From the NCBI GenBank assembly GCA_963664285.2, contig CAXXNX010000040.1:324703-388702 (forward strand): DNA of 64,000 nucleotides. Reading direction: 5' to 3'. The translations under genes were made by a program, and so were the position numbers. Positions 47,601-57,625 of the stretch are shown here, one piece after another. The DNA is from JAJCYL01 sp963664285. GTDB taxonomy: Bacteria; Bacteroidota; Bacteroidia; Cytophagales; Cyclobacteriaceae. The notes beneath the pieces are model-generated. The model was not told the origin of the DNA, ran no database searches, and was given only the letters and a program-made list of their open reading frames with translations. Numbering within the stretch: position 1 is the first letter of the stretch; every line of letters begins with the position of its first letter.

Positions 47601-47670
47601 ATCACTATTCTTAAGAACCCCGACAAATGCCACGCGGGATGTTATCAACCTGGAGGAAATCGGTTTCTAG
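47601..47670 (+). pseudogene. C-terminal remnant of a second copy of the RskA-like lipoprotein
   Basis: Directly after the terminator one frame reads FLRTPTNATRDVINLEEIGF and stops at 47670. It mirrors FFLRTPTDE at the end of domain 1 in the lipoprotein gene, so a paralogue once stood in tandem. Confidence 0.6.
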
Positions 47671-47714
47671 TGTCAGGGTAAACAAAAGACTTCCTAGCTG
47701 AGAATGGGAGATGA

Positions 47715-48806
47715 TTAAGTAATTCTCCAGTTAACTTTCAATTTAAAGCTTGAGTATGCTTTCAATGAAACTATTGTTGAAAGATTTCCGGTGATGGAAA
47801 AATCGCAACCAAAAGCGAAGAAATAGCCCATGAAGGCCTCCACATAACTAAGCGTCTGGCCAGCATTTAGTCCCGCTACAACCTCCCCGAAAATGTCGTA
47901 TTGGTTTCCCAGGTTGTCAATAGAGAGGACGGGGAGTTGATCTTGCAAGGGCTCAAAAACCTTGACTCCAATGATACCGGAAGTCAAAAAAGCGACCATA
48001 AAATATTGGTTGCCAGCGATAATGATAGGTTGACTATTAATAGTGTCATTTATCACGGTTATCAAACCATCCGGATCCATCAGATTAAATCTGTAAACTC
48101 TGGCCATACTGTCAACAACAACACCAAGCACCCTCTCCTTGGCAAAAAGGCGGTTATCGAATTTTTCAACATTGAATAATAAACTGTTGGTCTGCCGATA
48201 ATTACCTAAAGGATATTGGCCATAATCGAAATCAAAACCTGTCTCTCTACTCAATACTTTCGAATCCAGGTAGATTTCTTTCCATTGAATCCAAGGCATC
48301 TCAACCAAAGGATAAAGTTAAAGGTTCTCATTATTATACTCTCCTCTGACCCCTCGTGTCAACATCTGTGACCAGGTAGTGCCGGTGAGCCGATCGTATG
48401 GCAGGAGATTCGCGTTGAATAGTTGGCCTGAGACCCCAAATGTGGTTTCTACGCCATCTATCATTCGGTCCCAGATCAACGAGGTACCAGTCAAAGGGCA
48501 ATAAGTGATGGCTACTTTTGAACCATTGATATCGTCATTGACAATTTCATGGTAGTTTAAAATTCTTAAAGGGTAAGCCCTCATTATTTCCCTACTTTTA
48601 TACCCAATTACAAGATCATTATCCGAGAGAAAGTTGACCTCACCGACACTAACATACTTTGGATCATCAATTGATGGTATTAAATCAATCTCATTGCCAA
48701 CTACAATCTGATCTTCCGGAATACTCCATTGATTTTCCAGAAAGGGTGGGGTTTCTTCCCCCAATTCAATACAGCCGTAGTAACCAAGTAACCTAACCAA
48801 ATTCAA
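47715..48806 (-). pseudogene. DUF3179 protein with one in-frame TAA
   Basis: The DUF3179 core is complete: YPLRILNYHEIVNDDINGSK, ITYCPLTGTSLIWDR, TTFGVSGQLFNANLLPYDRL and TWSQMLTRGVRGEY. A TAA follows at 48318-48320, then LYPLVEMPWIQWKEIYLDSK and VLSRETGF in the same frame. The stop probably replaces Glu (GAA). The TTG start at 48806 follows AGGAGG; a signal peptide is missing, so the N-terminus is also trimmed. DUF3179 is of unknown function and often contains a Cys near the PLTG motif, as here. Confidence 0.86.
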
Positions 48807-48882
48807 GTTCCTCCTAGGTTTTCTATAGAAAATTATGATAATCGAAAAAAGTCTTGAAAAACTCCTGTCCCATCCTTATACA

Positions 48883-49194
48883 TCAAACATCCATTATTTC
48901 AATGCTCTCGTGATATTGTGGCACCGCCACCCTAAACCAAATGAAAGGAAAAATGGGATTGGGTAGCACATACATCCAGCCTAAATATTTATCAACAGAC
49001 CCGTTTTCAGACTTAAAGTTCATCCATAAATAAAGGAACTTGTATGGGCACAAACCTGGGACAAAATTGTGGCGAAAATTACTGGTTTTCAGCGCTTTGC
49101 GGCTGATATAATAATTTCCCTCAAAAGGGTAAATTGCCCAGCCCTTTTTACCTTCAGCAATTAATTCCCCGCTTGGTTTATGAACAATCTTCAT
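48883..49194 (-). CDS. Small DUF427-like protein
   Basis: 103 residues with the DUF427 flavour (EGNYYISRKALKTSNFRHNF, VPGLCPYKFLYLWMNF, GWMYVLPNPIFPF, VAVPQYHESIEI). Assigned by resemblance only. Starts 9 bp before the M61 stop, so probably co-transcribed with it. Confidence 0.5.
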   Translation of the reverse strand: MKIVHKPSGELIAEGKKGWAIYPFEGNYYISRKALKTSNFRHNFVPGLCPYKFLYLWMNFKSENGSVDKYLGWMYVLPNPIFPFIWFRVAVPQYHESIEIMDV

Positions 49195-49202
49195 TTTTAT
49201 GG

Positions 49203-51038
49203 CTAGGCTCCAACCCAGGCTTTCCTCAACGCTAATTGTTCCGGTGTAGCCTCAAGATTAATCTCTATGGAGTCTGCCAGATCAACTGAAATAGTGATTG
49301 CTTTTGCTTTAAGCTTAACTTTCTTATCCCTCCCGTTTACGTTTCGCATCACCACGACTTTAACCTTATCGCCTGCCTCTACATTGGCCCGGTAATTTTC
49401 AACTAATTGCTGAAAACCAGCTGGCGACACCTCTTCATCATTAATAGATACAAATTCATCCCCCTGCTGATATCCCATTTCAACACCAAAAGCATTCATT
49501 CCATCAATGTTATTAATGACAAGCCTGCTCGTTTCGGTATTAAGACCAAGTCCGATATTACCCAATGTCAACTGCTCGGTAGTACCCGCTTCTACAAACA
49601 ACAGTCCTACGTCACTGAATAGTTCTCTATAAGGTAGAGGATTTGGTCCGGCAACGTACAGGTTAAAGAAGTCACGGACTTCAGGATAGGTCAACGATAC
49701 GATCTTATCAAACAGTTCATCATCTTTAAAAGAAGTCTCTTTACCATAATACTTAGCGAGGTCTTGCATGAGATCCTGAACCCCATAATCTCCTCCAGAT
49801 AGTTTCCTCAGTTTGATGTCGAGCGCCATCCCTATTAAAGCACCTTTCTGGTAAACATTCTGATACTGATCTTCATGTTCCACCAGGCATAATTTACTCA
49901 TCGTAGTAAATGGCAAATTATCCTTAAACGATTGGGACTGGACAATCTTTCCTTCTATCACATTGAGGTAATTCTCCAAATCCATCAGTCCATGTTTAAC
50001 CTGCACATGACCAGCGGAGTACTCAGTAACACCCTCATACATCCATAAGTGCTGGGACATCTTCGGGTTAATAAAATCAAAATTTCCTATCTCTTCGGAA
50101 TGGATATTCAAAGGCGTAATAATATGGAAGAATTCATGTGCCGCAACATCTCTCACCGATTGCGCCAACAAAATAGGATTAACTTCCGGAAATGTGTACA
50201 TGGATGAATAGGAATGTTCTAATGCTCCAAAACCACCCGATAAACTTGGACCTCCAAGCAAGTAAATGAGAAATGCATACTTTTTAATGGGCAATGTTCC
50301 ACCCAAATAATCCTTTTGAGCGTTTAGTATTTCGGAAACATTATCCATCACAAATTTTGAATCCATTACATTATTGGGTGAATAGACCTGAACCAATATC
50401 TCTGCACCCCCTACCATCATGGTGGTGGTATCTGCCTCACTATACATAATCGGTGCATCGGCTAAATCGAAATAGTTCGGTGCCTTGAATGTATCCACTA
50501 ATGGGTCGTCATTGGTGTCAATCATGGAGGTGCCACCATAGAGATTTTCCGGATGCGTGATATTTACTTCATACTGAATATTCTTCATACCATCCAGATA
50601 GCCAAAAAATCCGAAAGTGTTAATTACAAAATTTTTCCCATCTTCAATATTGGTACCGGCTGGTTCAAATATGGCATTACCTTTACCGGTGTCATATGTA
50701 TCTTCAACCCAATAGCTGATTTGTTGCAATTGATTGGCCCCTTTTATCAACCATCTATTATCGCTTAGCCGTTCAAACTCAAGAGATGATCCTTCGGCGT
50801 CCATGGCTTTGAAGTCAGTAATGAATCTACCAAAATCACTAATTGAATAAGTCCCGGGGACAATTTTCGGGATATGATATTCGATCTCCGCCTGACTAGT
50901 TTGTGGTAGTGTCAACAAGACCTGCAGTTTGTCATCCACAACATCGTTCAGATCAATTGCACCTATATACTTCTCCATGTTTTGACCATGGAGAATAGTC
51001 GCTGTTAAAACCAGTAATAGTACTAAACCTTTTTTCAT
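49203..51038 (-). CDS. M61-family glycyl aminopeptidase with PDZ domain
   Basis: About 611 residues from the ATG giving MKKGLVLLLVLTATILHG (signal peptide). Zinc motif VAAHEFFHIITPLNIHSEEI with the third ligand Glu in LWMYEGVTEYSAG (HEXXH…E), followed by M61 helices and a C-terminal PDZ domain (QQGDEFVSINDEEVSPAGFQ). Acts in the periplasm or on the surface. Complete and probably active. Confidence 0.92.
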   Translation of the reverse strand: MKKGLVLLLVLTATILHGQNMEKYIGAIDLNDVVDDKLQVLLTLPQTSQAEIEYHIPKIVPGTYSISDFGRFITDFKAMDAEGSSLEFERLSDNRWLIKGANQLQQISYWVEDTYDTGKGNAIFEPAGTNIEDGKNFVINTFGFFGYLDGMKNIQYEVNITHPENLYGGTSMIDTNDDPLVDTFKAPNYFDLADAPIMYSEADTTTMMVGGAEILVQVYSPNNVMDSKFVMDNVSEILNAQKDYLGGTLPIKKYAFLIYLLGGPSLSGGFGALEHSYSSMYTFPEVNPILLAQSVRDVAAHEFFHIITPLNIHSEEIGNFDFINPKMSQHLWMYEGVTEYSAGHVQVKHGLMDLENYLNVIEGKIVQSQSFKDNLPFTTMSKLCLVEHEDQYQNVYQKGALIGMALDIKLRKLSGGDYGVQDLMQDLAKYYGKETSFKDDELFDKIVSLTYPEVRDFFNLYVAGPNPLPYRELFSDVGLLFVEAGTTEQLTLGNIGLGLNTETSRLVINNIDGMNAFGVEMGYQQGDEFVSINDEEVSPAGFQQLVENYRANVEAGDKVKVVVMRNVNGRDKKVKLKAKAITISVDLADSIEINLEATPEQLALRKAWVGA

Positions 51039-51134
51039 TTTTAGCTTAATTATTTGACCTTGCAAATTAATTCTTTTAGCTAAATACCCTGCTTCTCAGT
51101 ACATTTAACGATCAGGAATAGATGTTAAAAATGG

Positions 51135-52532
51135 TTAATCACTTTGGTATCCAAGTATTCTGAGCATTTCCGAGCTGTCCTGCTCGGGGGCAAAAAGGCA
51201 GGTTTTTATTCCACCATATCCGTCATTTTCAATTATCACATGCTTGGGAGCAGGTATGAGGCAGTGTTGGATCCCTCCATATCCACCAAGTGACTCTTGG
51301 TAGGCCCCGGTATGAAAAAATCCAAAGTATAATGTATCGCCATTTTCAATTCTTGGAAGAAAAACTTCAGATGTATGCATTTCTGAATTGTAGTAGTCCA
51401 TACTATCACAAGTTAGACCTCCAACATTGACTTTATGAAAATTATCATTCCATTTATTGACAGGAAGCATGATGTACTTGTGATTCATACCCCACACATC
51501 CGGTAGATGCGTGATAAATGAGCCGTCTATCATGTACCACAGCTCCTTGTCATTTTGTAGTTTTTGGTCCAAAACGGAATAAATTACAGCTCCGCTCTCA
51601 GCTACCGTATAACTGCCAAATTCAGTGAATATATGAGGGACTTCAACGTGGTTTTTATCACAAGTCCATTTGATGTTTTCAACGATTTGTTCCACCATGT
51701 ATTGGTAGTCAAAATCAAATTGAAGGGAATTAATGATAGGAAAACCTCCACCGATATCAATTGAATCCAGTTCCGGGGCAATTTTTTTAAGTTCGCAATA
51801 CATATTTACAAATCGGCTCAATTCGCTCCAATAGTAAGCGCTATCCCTAATCCCGGTATTAATAAAATAATGTAGCATTTTCAGCTTCGCATGAGGATGT
51901 GTTTTTAGAGCATTTTTATAACAATCAAGTACATCGCCGTACCTGATCCCTAACCGAGAAGTATAAAATTCAAAATTAGGCTCTTCATCCGCAGCTAGTC
52001 TGATACCCACGTCGAATGGCTTGGATACACGCTGCGTATAAACATCCAGTTCCTTGAGATTATCAAGTATAGGAATGCAATTCTTAAAACCATCATTAAT
52101 TAACCCGGCAACATATTCAGTATAGAGAGGTCGTTTGAATCCGTTACAGATTATGAAGATATCCTTTTTTATAAAGCCTTTTTCGTTTAAACTACGAATT
52201 ATGGGTATGTCAAAAGCTGAACTGGTCTCAATGTGAGTACCATTCTTTAAACACTCTTCCAACACAAAGGAAAAATGCGAAGATTTAGTGCAATAGCTGT
52301 ATGTATAGTCCCCCTGGTAGTTATACTTCTTAAAGGCTGAATGGAACATTTCATTGGCTCTTTGAATATTATAACCAATTCTAGGTAGGTAAGTCAACTT
52401 CAAGGGCGTTCCATACTCCTTAATAATGGACATCAGATCGACGTCATTGAAATATAGGGTGTCATTCTTAACTTTAAATTCCTTGGTTGGAAACTCAAAA
52501 GTTTGATCAACGAGATCGAAATAACTTTTCAT
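51135..52532 (-). CDS. speA: Arginine decarboxylase, alanine-racemase fold
   Basis: 465 residues. PLP lysine region YSYCTKSSHFSFVLEECL; then HIETSSAFDIPIIRSL, LDSIDIGGGFPIINSLQFDF (phosphate-binding Gly loop) and LTCDSMDYY with the catalytic Cys-Asp. A short Bacteroidota type (about 460 residues) that makes agmatine from arginine. Divergent from the amidinotransferase-fold genes with a 140-bp shared promoter region. Confidence 0.9.
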   Translation of the reverse strand: MKSYFDLVDQTFEFPTKEFKVKNDTLYFNDVDLMSIIKEYGTPLKLTYLPRIGYNIQRANEMFHSAFKKYNYQGDYTYSYCTKSSHFSFVLEECLKNGTHIETSSAFDIPIIRSLNEKGFIKKDIFIICNGFKRPLYTEYVAGLINDGFKNCIPILDNLKELDVYTQRVSKPFDVGIRLAADEEPNFEFYTSRLGIRYGDVLDCYKNALKTHPHAKLKMLHYFINTGIRDSAYYWSELSRFVNMYCELKKIAPELDSIDIGGGFPIINSLQFDFDYQYMVEQIVENIKWTCDKNHVEVPHIFTEFGSYTVAESGAVIYSVLDQKLQNDKELWYMIDGSFITHLPDVWGMNHKYIMLPVNKWNDNFHKVNVGGLTCDSMDYYNSEMHTSEVFLPRIENGDTLYFGFFHTGAYQESLGGYGGIQHCLIPAPKHVIIENDGYGGIKTCLFAPEQDSSEMLRILGYQSD

Positions 52533-52672
52533 TGACGGTGGTTAGAAAAATGGGATGCAATAATGGAAAAAATATTTATGATGTAATAAAATTGCTGCAA
52601 AAATTCATGTGGAATCGACTAAACCCGATTGAGGCTAATCATTATTTTTGTTGCCAATTTTAAAATTACAAT

Positions 52673-53593
52673 ATGATACCTATTAGGATCTTGGATGAAA
52701 TCGCACCATTGGAGAGTGTTGTACTTGGTACAGCAAGAAGTTTTGGAGGTATCCCAGCCATAGAAGACACATTTGACCCAAAAACAAAGGAAAATATCAT
52801 TAATGGAACATTTCCTAAAGAAGCTGATCTCATCCCTGAGATGGAAATATTCTGTAGTGTCCTTGAGAGATATAACGTGGAGGTATTGCGACCGGAGATT
52901 ATCAGCCATTACAATCAAATATTTGCAAGAGATATTGGTATAGCAATTGGTGAAAGATTCATTGTGCCGAGTGTGACCCACAATCGAAAAATGGAATCCA
53001 ATGGTATACAACACATTACTGATCAGGTAGATCCTAAATGCCTGCTCCTGCCTGACTTACATATTCGCATGGAAGGCGGTGATGTGATGCCATGGAATGG
53101 ACAGATCTTTGTTGGTTATTCAAAAAAGGAAGATTTCGACACATACATAGTTGCCCGAACCAATGAAGCTGGGGTTGAGTATCTCGAACAAACATTCTCA
53201 GATTGGGAAGTTATAGCCTTAGAGTTAAGCAAATCCGATGATAATCCTCCCGAGAATGCATTACATCTCGATTGTTGCTTTCAGCCTTTGGGAAAAGGAA
53301 AGGCCATCATTCACCGTAAAGGATTTAAGAATAGCAAAGATGTGGACAACCTAATTAGTCAATTTGGAGAAAAAAACATCCATTTTATTGATAAACAGGA
53401 GATGTATGAAATGAATTCTAACTTATTTTCGATCACCCCGGATGTTGTCGTATCAGATTCAGGTTTCGTTCGACTGAATGATCAACTCAAAACATGGGAC
53501 TTCATCGTGGAGGAAGTCAAATATCAGGAAGTGGCCAAAATGGAGGGATTGTTTCGATGTACCACTATACCTTTGAGACGTAAGTATGAATAG
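52673..53593 (+). CDS. Arginine deiminase/amidinotransferase-fold hydrolase
   Basis: 306 residues of the guanidino-modifying fold. Motifs: QIFARDIGIAIGERFIVP, RMEGGDVMPWNGQIFVGYSK, ALHLDCCFQPLGKGKAIIH and a C-terminal EGLFRCTTIPLRR containing the expected catalytic Cys. Substrate could be arginine, dimethylarginine or a related guanidine. Overlaps ctlX by 8 bp, so translation is coupled. Confidence 0.82.
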   Translation: MIPIRILDEIAPLESVVLGTARSFGGIPAIEDTFDPKTKENIINGTFPKEADLIPEMEIFCSVLERYNVEVLRPEIISHYNQIFARDIGIAIGERFIVPSVTHNRKMESNGIQHITDQVDPKCLLLPDLHIRMEGGDVMPWNGQIFVGYSKKEDFDTYIVARTNEAGVEYLEQTFSDWEVIALELSKSDDNPPENALHLDCCFQPLGKGKAIIHRKGFKNSKDVDNLISQFGEKNIHFIDKQEMYEMNSNLFSITPDVVVSDSGFVRLNDQLKTWDFIVEEVKYQEVAKMEGLFRCTTIPLRRKYE

Positions 53594-54521
53594 ACAGTTA
53601 TCCGATACCATTTTAATGATCAGACCAATTGCATTCCGCAGGAATGAAGAGACGGCAGCGAACAACTTTTACCAGCAAGACATTGACGGGGTTGGTAAAA
53701 CAGAGCTCCAGGAAAATGCACTAAGAGAGTTTGATGGGTTTGTAGAAAAATTAAGGGCCAATGATATTGATGTTATTGTTGTCAACGACCGGCAAGAGCC
53801 GGGTACACCAGACTCTATTTTCCCTAATAACTGGATTTCTCTCCATGATGACGGGTCTGTTATGCTCTTCCCAATGTTCGCCGAAAACCGACGATCAGAA
53901 AGAAGACAGGATATTATCGAAATACTTCGAAATAACTTTATAATAGATAAAGTTGAATCACTCGCAGCCTGGGAAGCCCGGGAGAAGTATTTGGAGGGAA
54001 CGGGTAGTCTTATACTCGATAGGGTCAATAGATTAGCTTACGCTGCAATTTCGGATAGAACTCACCCCGAATTGGTCCAAGAGTTCTGTGAACAGAAAAA
54101 TTTTAAGCCGGTCATATTCCATGCTTACCAAACAGTCGGTCAGGAAAGATTGCATATCTATCACACTAATGTGATGATGTGTGTCGGTGAGGAATTTGCA
54201 CTCATTTGCGCAAAAAGCATCGACGATGATTCTGAAAGAGAAATTGTTATATCCACCTTAAAAGATACCGGGAAGGAAGTGATCGAAATTGACGAGATAC
54301 AGAACAATAGCTTTGCCGGTAATATGCTTCAGGTGATGAATAAACATGGAAAACGTCTTGTGGTGATGTCAGAAGCCGCTTTTAAGAGCCTGGATAGCGA
54401 CCAGTCGTCACGCTTAGCAAAGCATGGTGAAATCATTAACAGTAATATAGATACTATCGAAACGCTGGGTGGCGGTAGTGCGAGATGTATGATGGCGGAA
54501 GTATTTTTACCACGAAAATAA
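53586..54521 (+). CDS. ctlX: CtlX-type citrulline/arginine-utilisation hydrolase
   Basis: 311 residues of the same fold. CtlX-like text: MIRPIAFRRNEETAANNFYQ, SIFPNNWISLHDDGSVMLFP, LIYHTNVMMCVGEEF-like HTNVMMCVGEEFALIC, NSFAGNMLQV and the catalytic GGGSARCMMAEVFL. Named for a citrulline-catabolism enzyme; the pair plus speA suggests an arginine/citrulline use locus. Confidence 0.86.
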   Translation: MNRQLSDTILMIRPIAFRRNEETAANNFYQQDIDGVGKTELQENALREFDGFVEKLRANDIDVIVVNDRQEPGTPDSIFPNNWISLHDDGSVMLFPMFAENRRSERRQDIIEILRNNFIIDKVESLAAWEAREKYLEGTGSLILDRVNRLAYAAISDRTHPELVQEFCEQKNFKPVIFHAYQTVGQERLHIYHTNVMMCVGEEFALICAKSIDDDSEREIVISTLKDTGKEVIEIDEIQNNSFAGNMLQVMNKHGKRLVVMSEAAFKSLDSDQSSRLAKHGEIINSNIDTIETLGGGSARCMMAEVFLPRK

Positions 54522-54663
54522 CGAGTCAATTATCTTCACCGTCAATTTTGGTTGTCTTCTTTTTCTTTGATGGGATCTTCGGCTCATGATAGGGGCCATC
54601 TTTTCAGCGATTCCAAATGAGTAAACTTTATTGTGTATATTGTAAAAAGGAGCATTTACTCCC

Positions 54664-55092
54664 ATGAACACAACAATTTTTGAGAATGAAAGAGTGATCT
54701 GCGAGTTGGATAACTCAATACCTTTACTAAAACATACCTGGTTAAGAAATACTGCAGGTCAGGAATTCAGGGATCAACTCATTGAAATTCAAAAGGAGTA
54801 TATCAAGCTCAAATCTGATTACCCGAATTTAAAATGGTTAGCAGACACAGTGCAATTGGGAGAACTCACCTCGGAAGATGACGAATGGCTGAAAACGGAT
54901 TGGGAAAAATTGCTTTTCGTTGAAGCTGGTGTAAAAGTACATGCTGTAATACTGGCCGATGATATCTACGCAGATTACTCTATGGAAAAGTTTAAAGCTG
55001 CAACGGAAAAAAAATACAAAGAAGAGGGAATATACCTCGGCGTCTTTTTTATCCCTGAAAATGCCTACAAATGGTTGAGAGATACGAGCTAG
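54664..55092 (+). CDS. Hypothetical STAS/SpoIIAA-like protein
   Basis: 142 residues, no signal. Alternating pattern LEW-K-FVEAGVKVHAVILAD and FIPENAYKWL resembles SpoIIAA-like (STAS-fold) proteins found in Bacteroidota. Single gene, intact, role unknown. Confidence 0.5.
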   Translation: MNTTIFENERVICELDNSIPLLKHTWLRNTAGQEFRDQLIEIQKEYIKLKSDYPNLKWLADTVQLGELTSEDDEWLKTDWEKLLFVEAGVKVHAVILADDIYADYSMEKFKAATEKKYKEEGIYLGVFFIPENAYKWLRDTS

Positions 55093-55362
55093 GCACTGCT
55101 AGAGTATAACTTATTATTCTTAAAGACCACCTTCCCTCTGACGCCCGTAAGAACTGCTCTGATTTCGAGAATTCCGTAGATGAAATGGTGAAAAATGTCT
55201 TCAACAAAAAACCTCTATTCTTCCATTAGGAAAACAGACAAGGATGCATGTATTGTCAAATCCATTCTACCTCTTGTGTAAATCCGGAATTTTTCATGTA
55301 ATGACTTTTGCATTTTGATCCGGAAAACGCGATCTTAAAAAAGAAAAAAAACGAATTATTCT
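55093..55362. other. Intergenic stretch, nothing recognisable
   Basis: A 270-bp gap between the STAS-like and isomerase genes. No RNA gene, repeat or convincing ORF is seen. Confidence 0.4.
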
Positions 55363-56268
55363 ATGACTATATCTCGACGAAAATTTGTCAAAAATACTTC
55401 ATTGACACTCACAGCATTACCCCTGTTTAAGGCTTCCCTATATGCAGTAACGCCTAAACAATTGACGGGTATCCAACTGTATTCGATACGAGATGATATG
55501 AAGATCGATCCCTTGGGTACGCTGGCAAAGCTTTCTGAAATGGGCTATACTAACGTGGAACATGCCAATTATTCCAAGAGAACATTTTATGGGTACAAAC
55601 CGAAAGAATTTAAAAAGATACTTGGAGATCTTGGCATATCAATGCCCAGCGGACATACCGTATTTAAAAAGGAGCACTGGAATGAACGGAATAAGGACTT
55701 TTCCGATCAATGGAAATATACCGTGGAAGATGCCGCAACTATGGGGCAAGAATTTGTAATAAGTCCCTCGCTTGACGAAGACATTCGAAAAGATAAGGAG
55801 GCATTTATGCGATTTATGGAGGTCTTTAATAAAAACGGAGAGTTATGCGCTGTCTCCGGAATGAAATTCGGATACCATAACCACCACTTTGAATTCATGG
55901 AAAAAGTGGGTGATGAGCTGTTATATGATGCCATATTACGTAATACGGATCCAAAACTTGTTACCCAGCAACTGGATATTGGAAATATGTACAATGGGGG
56001 CGCCAAAGCCATAGACATTCTAAAAAAATACCCGGGCAGGTTCGCTTCATTGCATGTGAAAGATGAGATCAAAAGCGAGGGAGGTCGTCTACCGTTTGAA
56101 AGTACCATTCTTGGTACCGGCGTGATCGGGGTTAAAGAGGTGATTGATTATGCAAAGAAAAAAGGAGGTAGTAAACATTTCATTATAGAGGTTGAGTCCT
56201 ACCAGGGAATGGCTCCACTCGAATCCGTCGAACTTTGCCTTAACCAGATGAAGGAGTGGGGGTACTAG
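55363..56268 (+). CDS. Sugar phosphate isomerase/epimerase-like protein (TIM barrel)
   Basis: 301 residues. N-terminal SRRKFVKNTSLTLTALPLF resembles a Tat-like (twin-arginine) leader; the barrel then shows YTNVEHANYSKRTFYGYKPK, KFGYHNHHFEFM (metal His), TQQLDIGNMYNGG and LHVKDEIKSEGG. Similar to AP-endonuclease-fold isomerases such as those acting on inositol or rare sugars. Paralogue of the gene at 57626. Confidence 0.83.
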   Translation: MTISRRKFVKNTSLTLTALPLFKASLYAVTPKQLTGIQLYSIRDDMKIDPLGTLAKLSEMGYTNVEHANYSKRTFYGYKPKEFKKILGDLGISMPSGHTVFKKEHWNERNKDFSDQWKYTVEDAATMGQEFVISPSLDEDIRKDKEAFMRFMEVFNKNGELCAVSGMKFGYHNHHFEFMEKVGDELLYDAILRNTDPKLVTQQLDIGNMYNGGAKAIDILKKYPGRFASLHVKDEIKSEGGRLPFESTILGTGVIGVKEVIDYAKKKGGSKHFIIEVESYQGMAPLESVELCLNQMKEWGY

Positions 56269-56332
56269 TATATAGTTTCCTATATAGTATATCAATAATA
56301 AAAGTTCTATCTTAGCAGTTGGACCAAAAATA

Positions 56333-57478
56333 GTGAACCCTATGCCATTTGAGAGTAAAAGAGCGAAAATATCATTTACGACAAAGGAACAGCAAACATT
56401 GGAGGTTATAAGTAAATCACGGGTTGAGGCCAAATCACGGGTTGAAAGGGCGAAAATGCTTCTTGGTTATTGGAAAGGGCAAAGCATCAATTCGATAGCA
56501 AAACAACTTGGCACGAATCGGCCAAAGGTTGAAAGGACTGTTGATAGGGCAATAGGATACGGTATACTGACCTCTCTGAACGACCTTCCCAGAAAAGGGG
56601 CAACCCCAAAGATCACCAATGAGGCCAGGGCATGGTTTTTATCGATAGCTTGCACAAAACCAAAAGACTTGGGCATGGCCTCAGAATTTTGGACCTATAA
56701 TGCATTGGCCAAGTATGTAAGGGGCAATTGCAAACAGGCGGGCCATCTTTCATTAGGCGAAATACAGAAAGGGACCGTTTCAAAGATACTGTCGAAAAGT
56801 GATGTAAAGCCCCACAAACTATCTTATTACCTAGAAAAGAAAGACCCTGACTTTGACCGAAAGATGTCCCAGGTATTGCATGTTTATAAAGAAGTGGCAC
56901 TTTACAAAGCTAACAAACCGGAAGGATCAATGATTGCCATCTTATCCTACGATGAAAAACCTGGAATGCAGGCGATAGAAAATACCGCCACTGACCTAAG
57001 CCCTATAGCAGGCAAGCACCCAAATTGGGGCAGGGACCATGAATATAAAAGACACGGTACAGTTTCGTTGTTGGCATCAATCGACTTGATTACCGGCAAG
57101 ATATATGCACGGGTCGAGGATAGACATAGAAGTAGGGAATTTGTGGAATATTTGAAAGGGCTTGATGAACTCTACCCAGTCAGCTTTAAGATCAAGATAA
57201 TCTTAGATAATCATTCGGCCCATATTTCAAAAGAGACAAAAGCATTCCTGAAAACAGTGCCTAATAGGTTTGAATTTGTATTTACACCTGTACATGCTTC
57301 CTGGCTAAATCTTATTGAAGTCTTCTTTAGCAAAATGACCAGGAGCTTTTTAAGGGGGATCCGTGTAAAATCAAAGAAAGAGCTCAAAGACCGGATATTG
57401 AAATACATTAATGAAATCAATGAAATGCCAACAATCTTTAAATGGAAGTGGAAAATGGAAGATTTAACTATCGCGTAA
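56333..57478 (+). CDS. IS630-family transposase
   Basis: 381 residues with an N-terminal helix-turn-helix and a tc1/mariner-like DDE end: ILSYDEKPGMQAIENTATDL, IKIILDNHSAHISKETKAFL, TPVHASWLNLIEVFFSKM. Residues near 25-38 hold an imperfect 18-bp tandem repeat (KSRVEAKSRVERAK). The element ends are not obvious; IS630 elements duplicate only TA. Intact and flanked by the two isomerase paralogues. Confidence 0.92.
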   Translation: MNPMPFESKRAKISFTTKEQQTLEVISKSRVEAKSRVERAKMLLGYWKGQSINSIAKQLGTNRPKVERTVDRAIGYGILTSLNDLPRKGATPKITNEARAWFLSIACTKPKDLGMASEFWTYNALAKYVRGNCKQAGHLSLGEIQKGTVSKILSKSDVKPHKLSYYLEKKDPDFDRKMSQVLHVYKEVALYKANKPEGSMIAILSYDEKPGMQAIENTATDLSPIAGKHPNWGRDHEYKRHGTVSLLASIDLITGKIYARVEDRHRSREFVEYLKGLDELYPVSFKIKIILDNHSAHISKETKAFLKTVPNRFEFVFTPVHASWLNLIEVFFSKMTRSFLRGIRVKSKKELKDRILKYINEINEMPTIFKWKWKMEDLTIA

Positions 57479-57558
57479 TCATTGATATGTTAATTAAGAA
57501 ACTTAATACTAGTTGGCTAATGGAGGAGATAGAACTTCACATATACTGGAAATTGTTA

Positions 57559-57577
57559 AATGAGAATGATTCTCATT
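57559..57577. promoter_or_regulatory. Perfect 19-bp Fur box-like palindrome
   Basis: AATGAGAATGATTCTCATT is a perfect 9-1-9 palindrome of Fur-box type. It lies between two convergent genes with no promoter to serve, so it may be an orphan left by a deletion. Confidence 0.6.
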
Positions 57578-57625
57578 ATGCTCTGAATTTAATAATCAGT
57601 TACAGAATTGGTTGCCAACTCTGGG

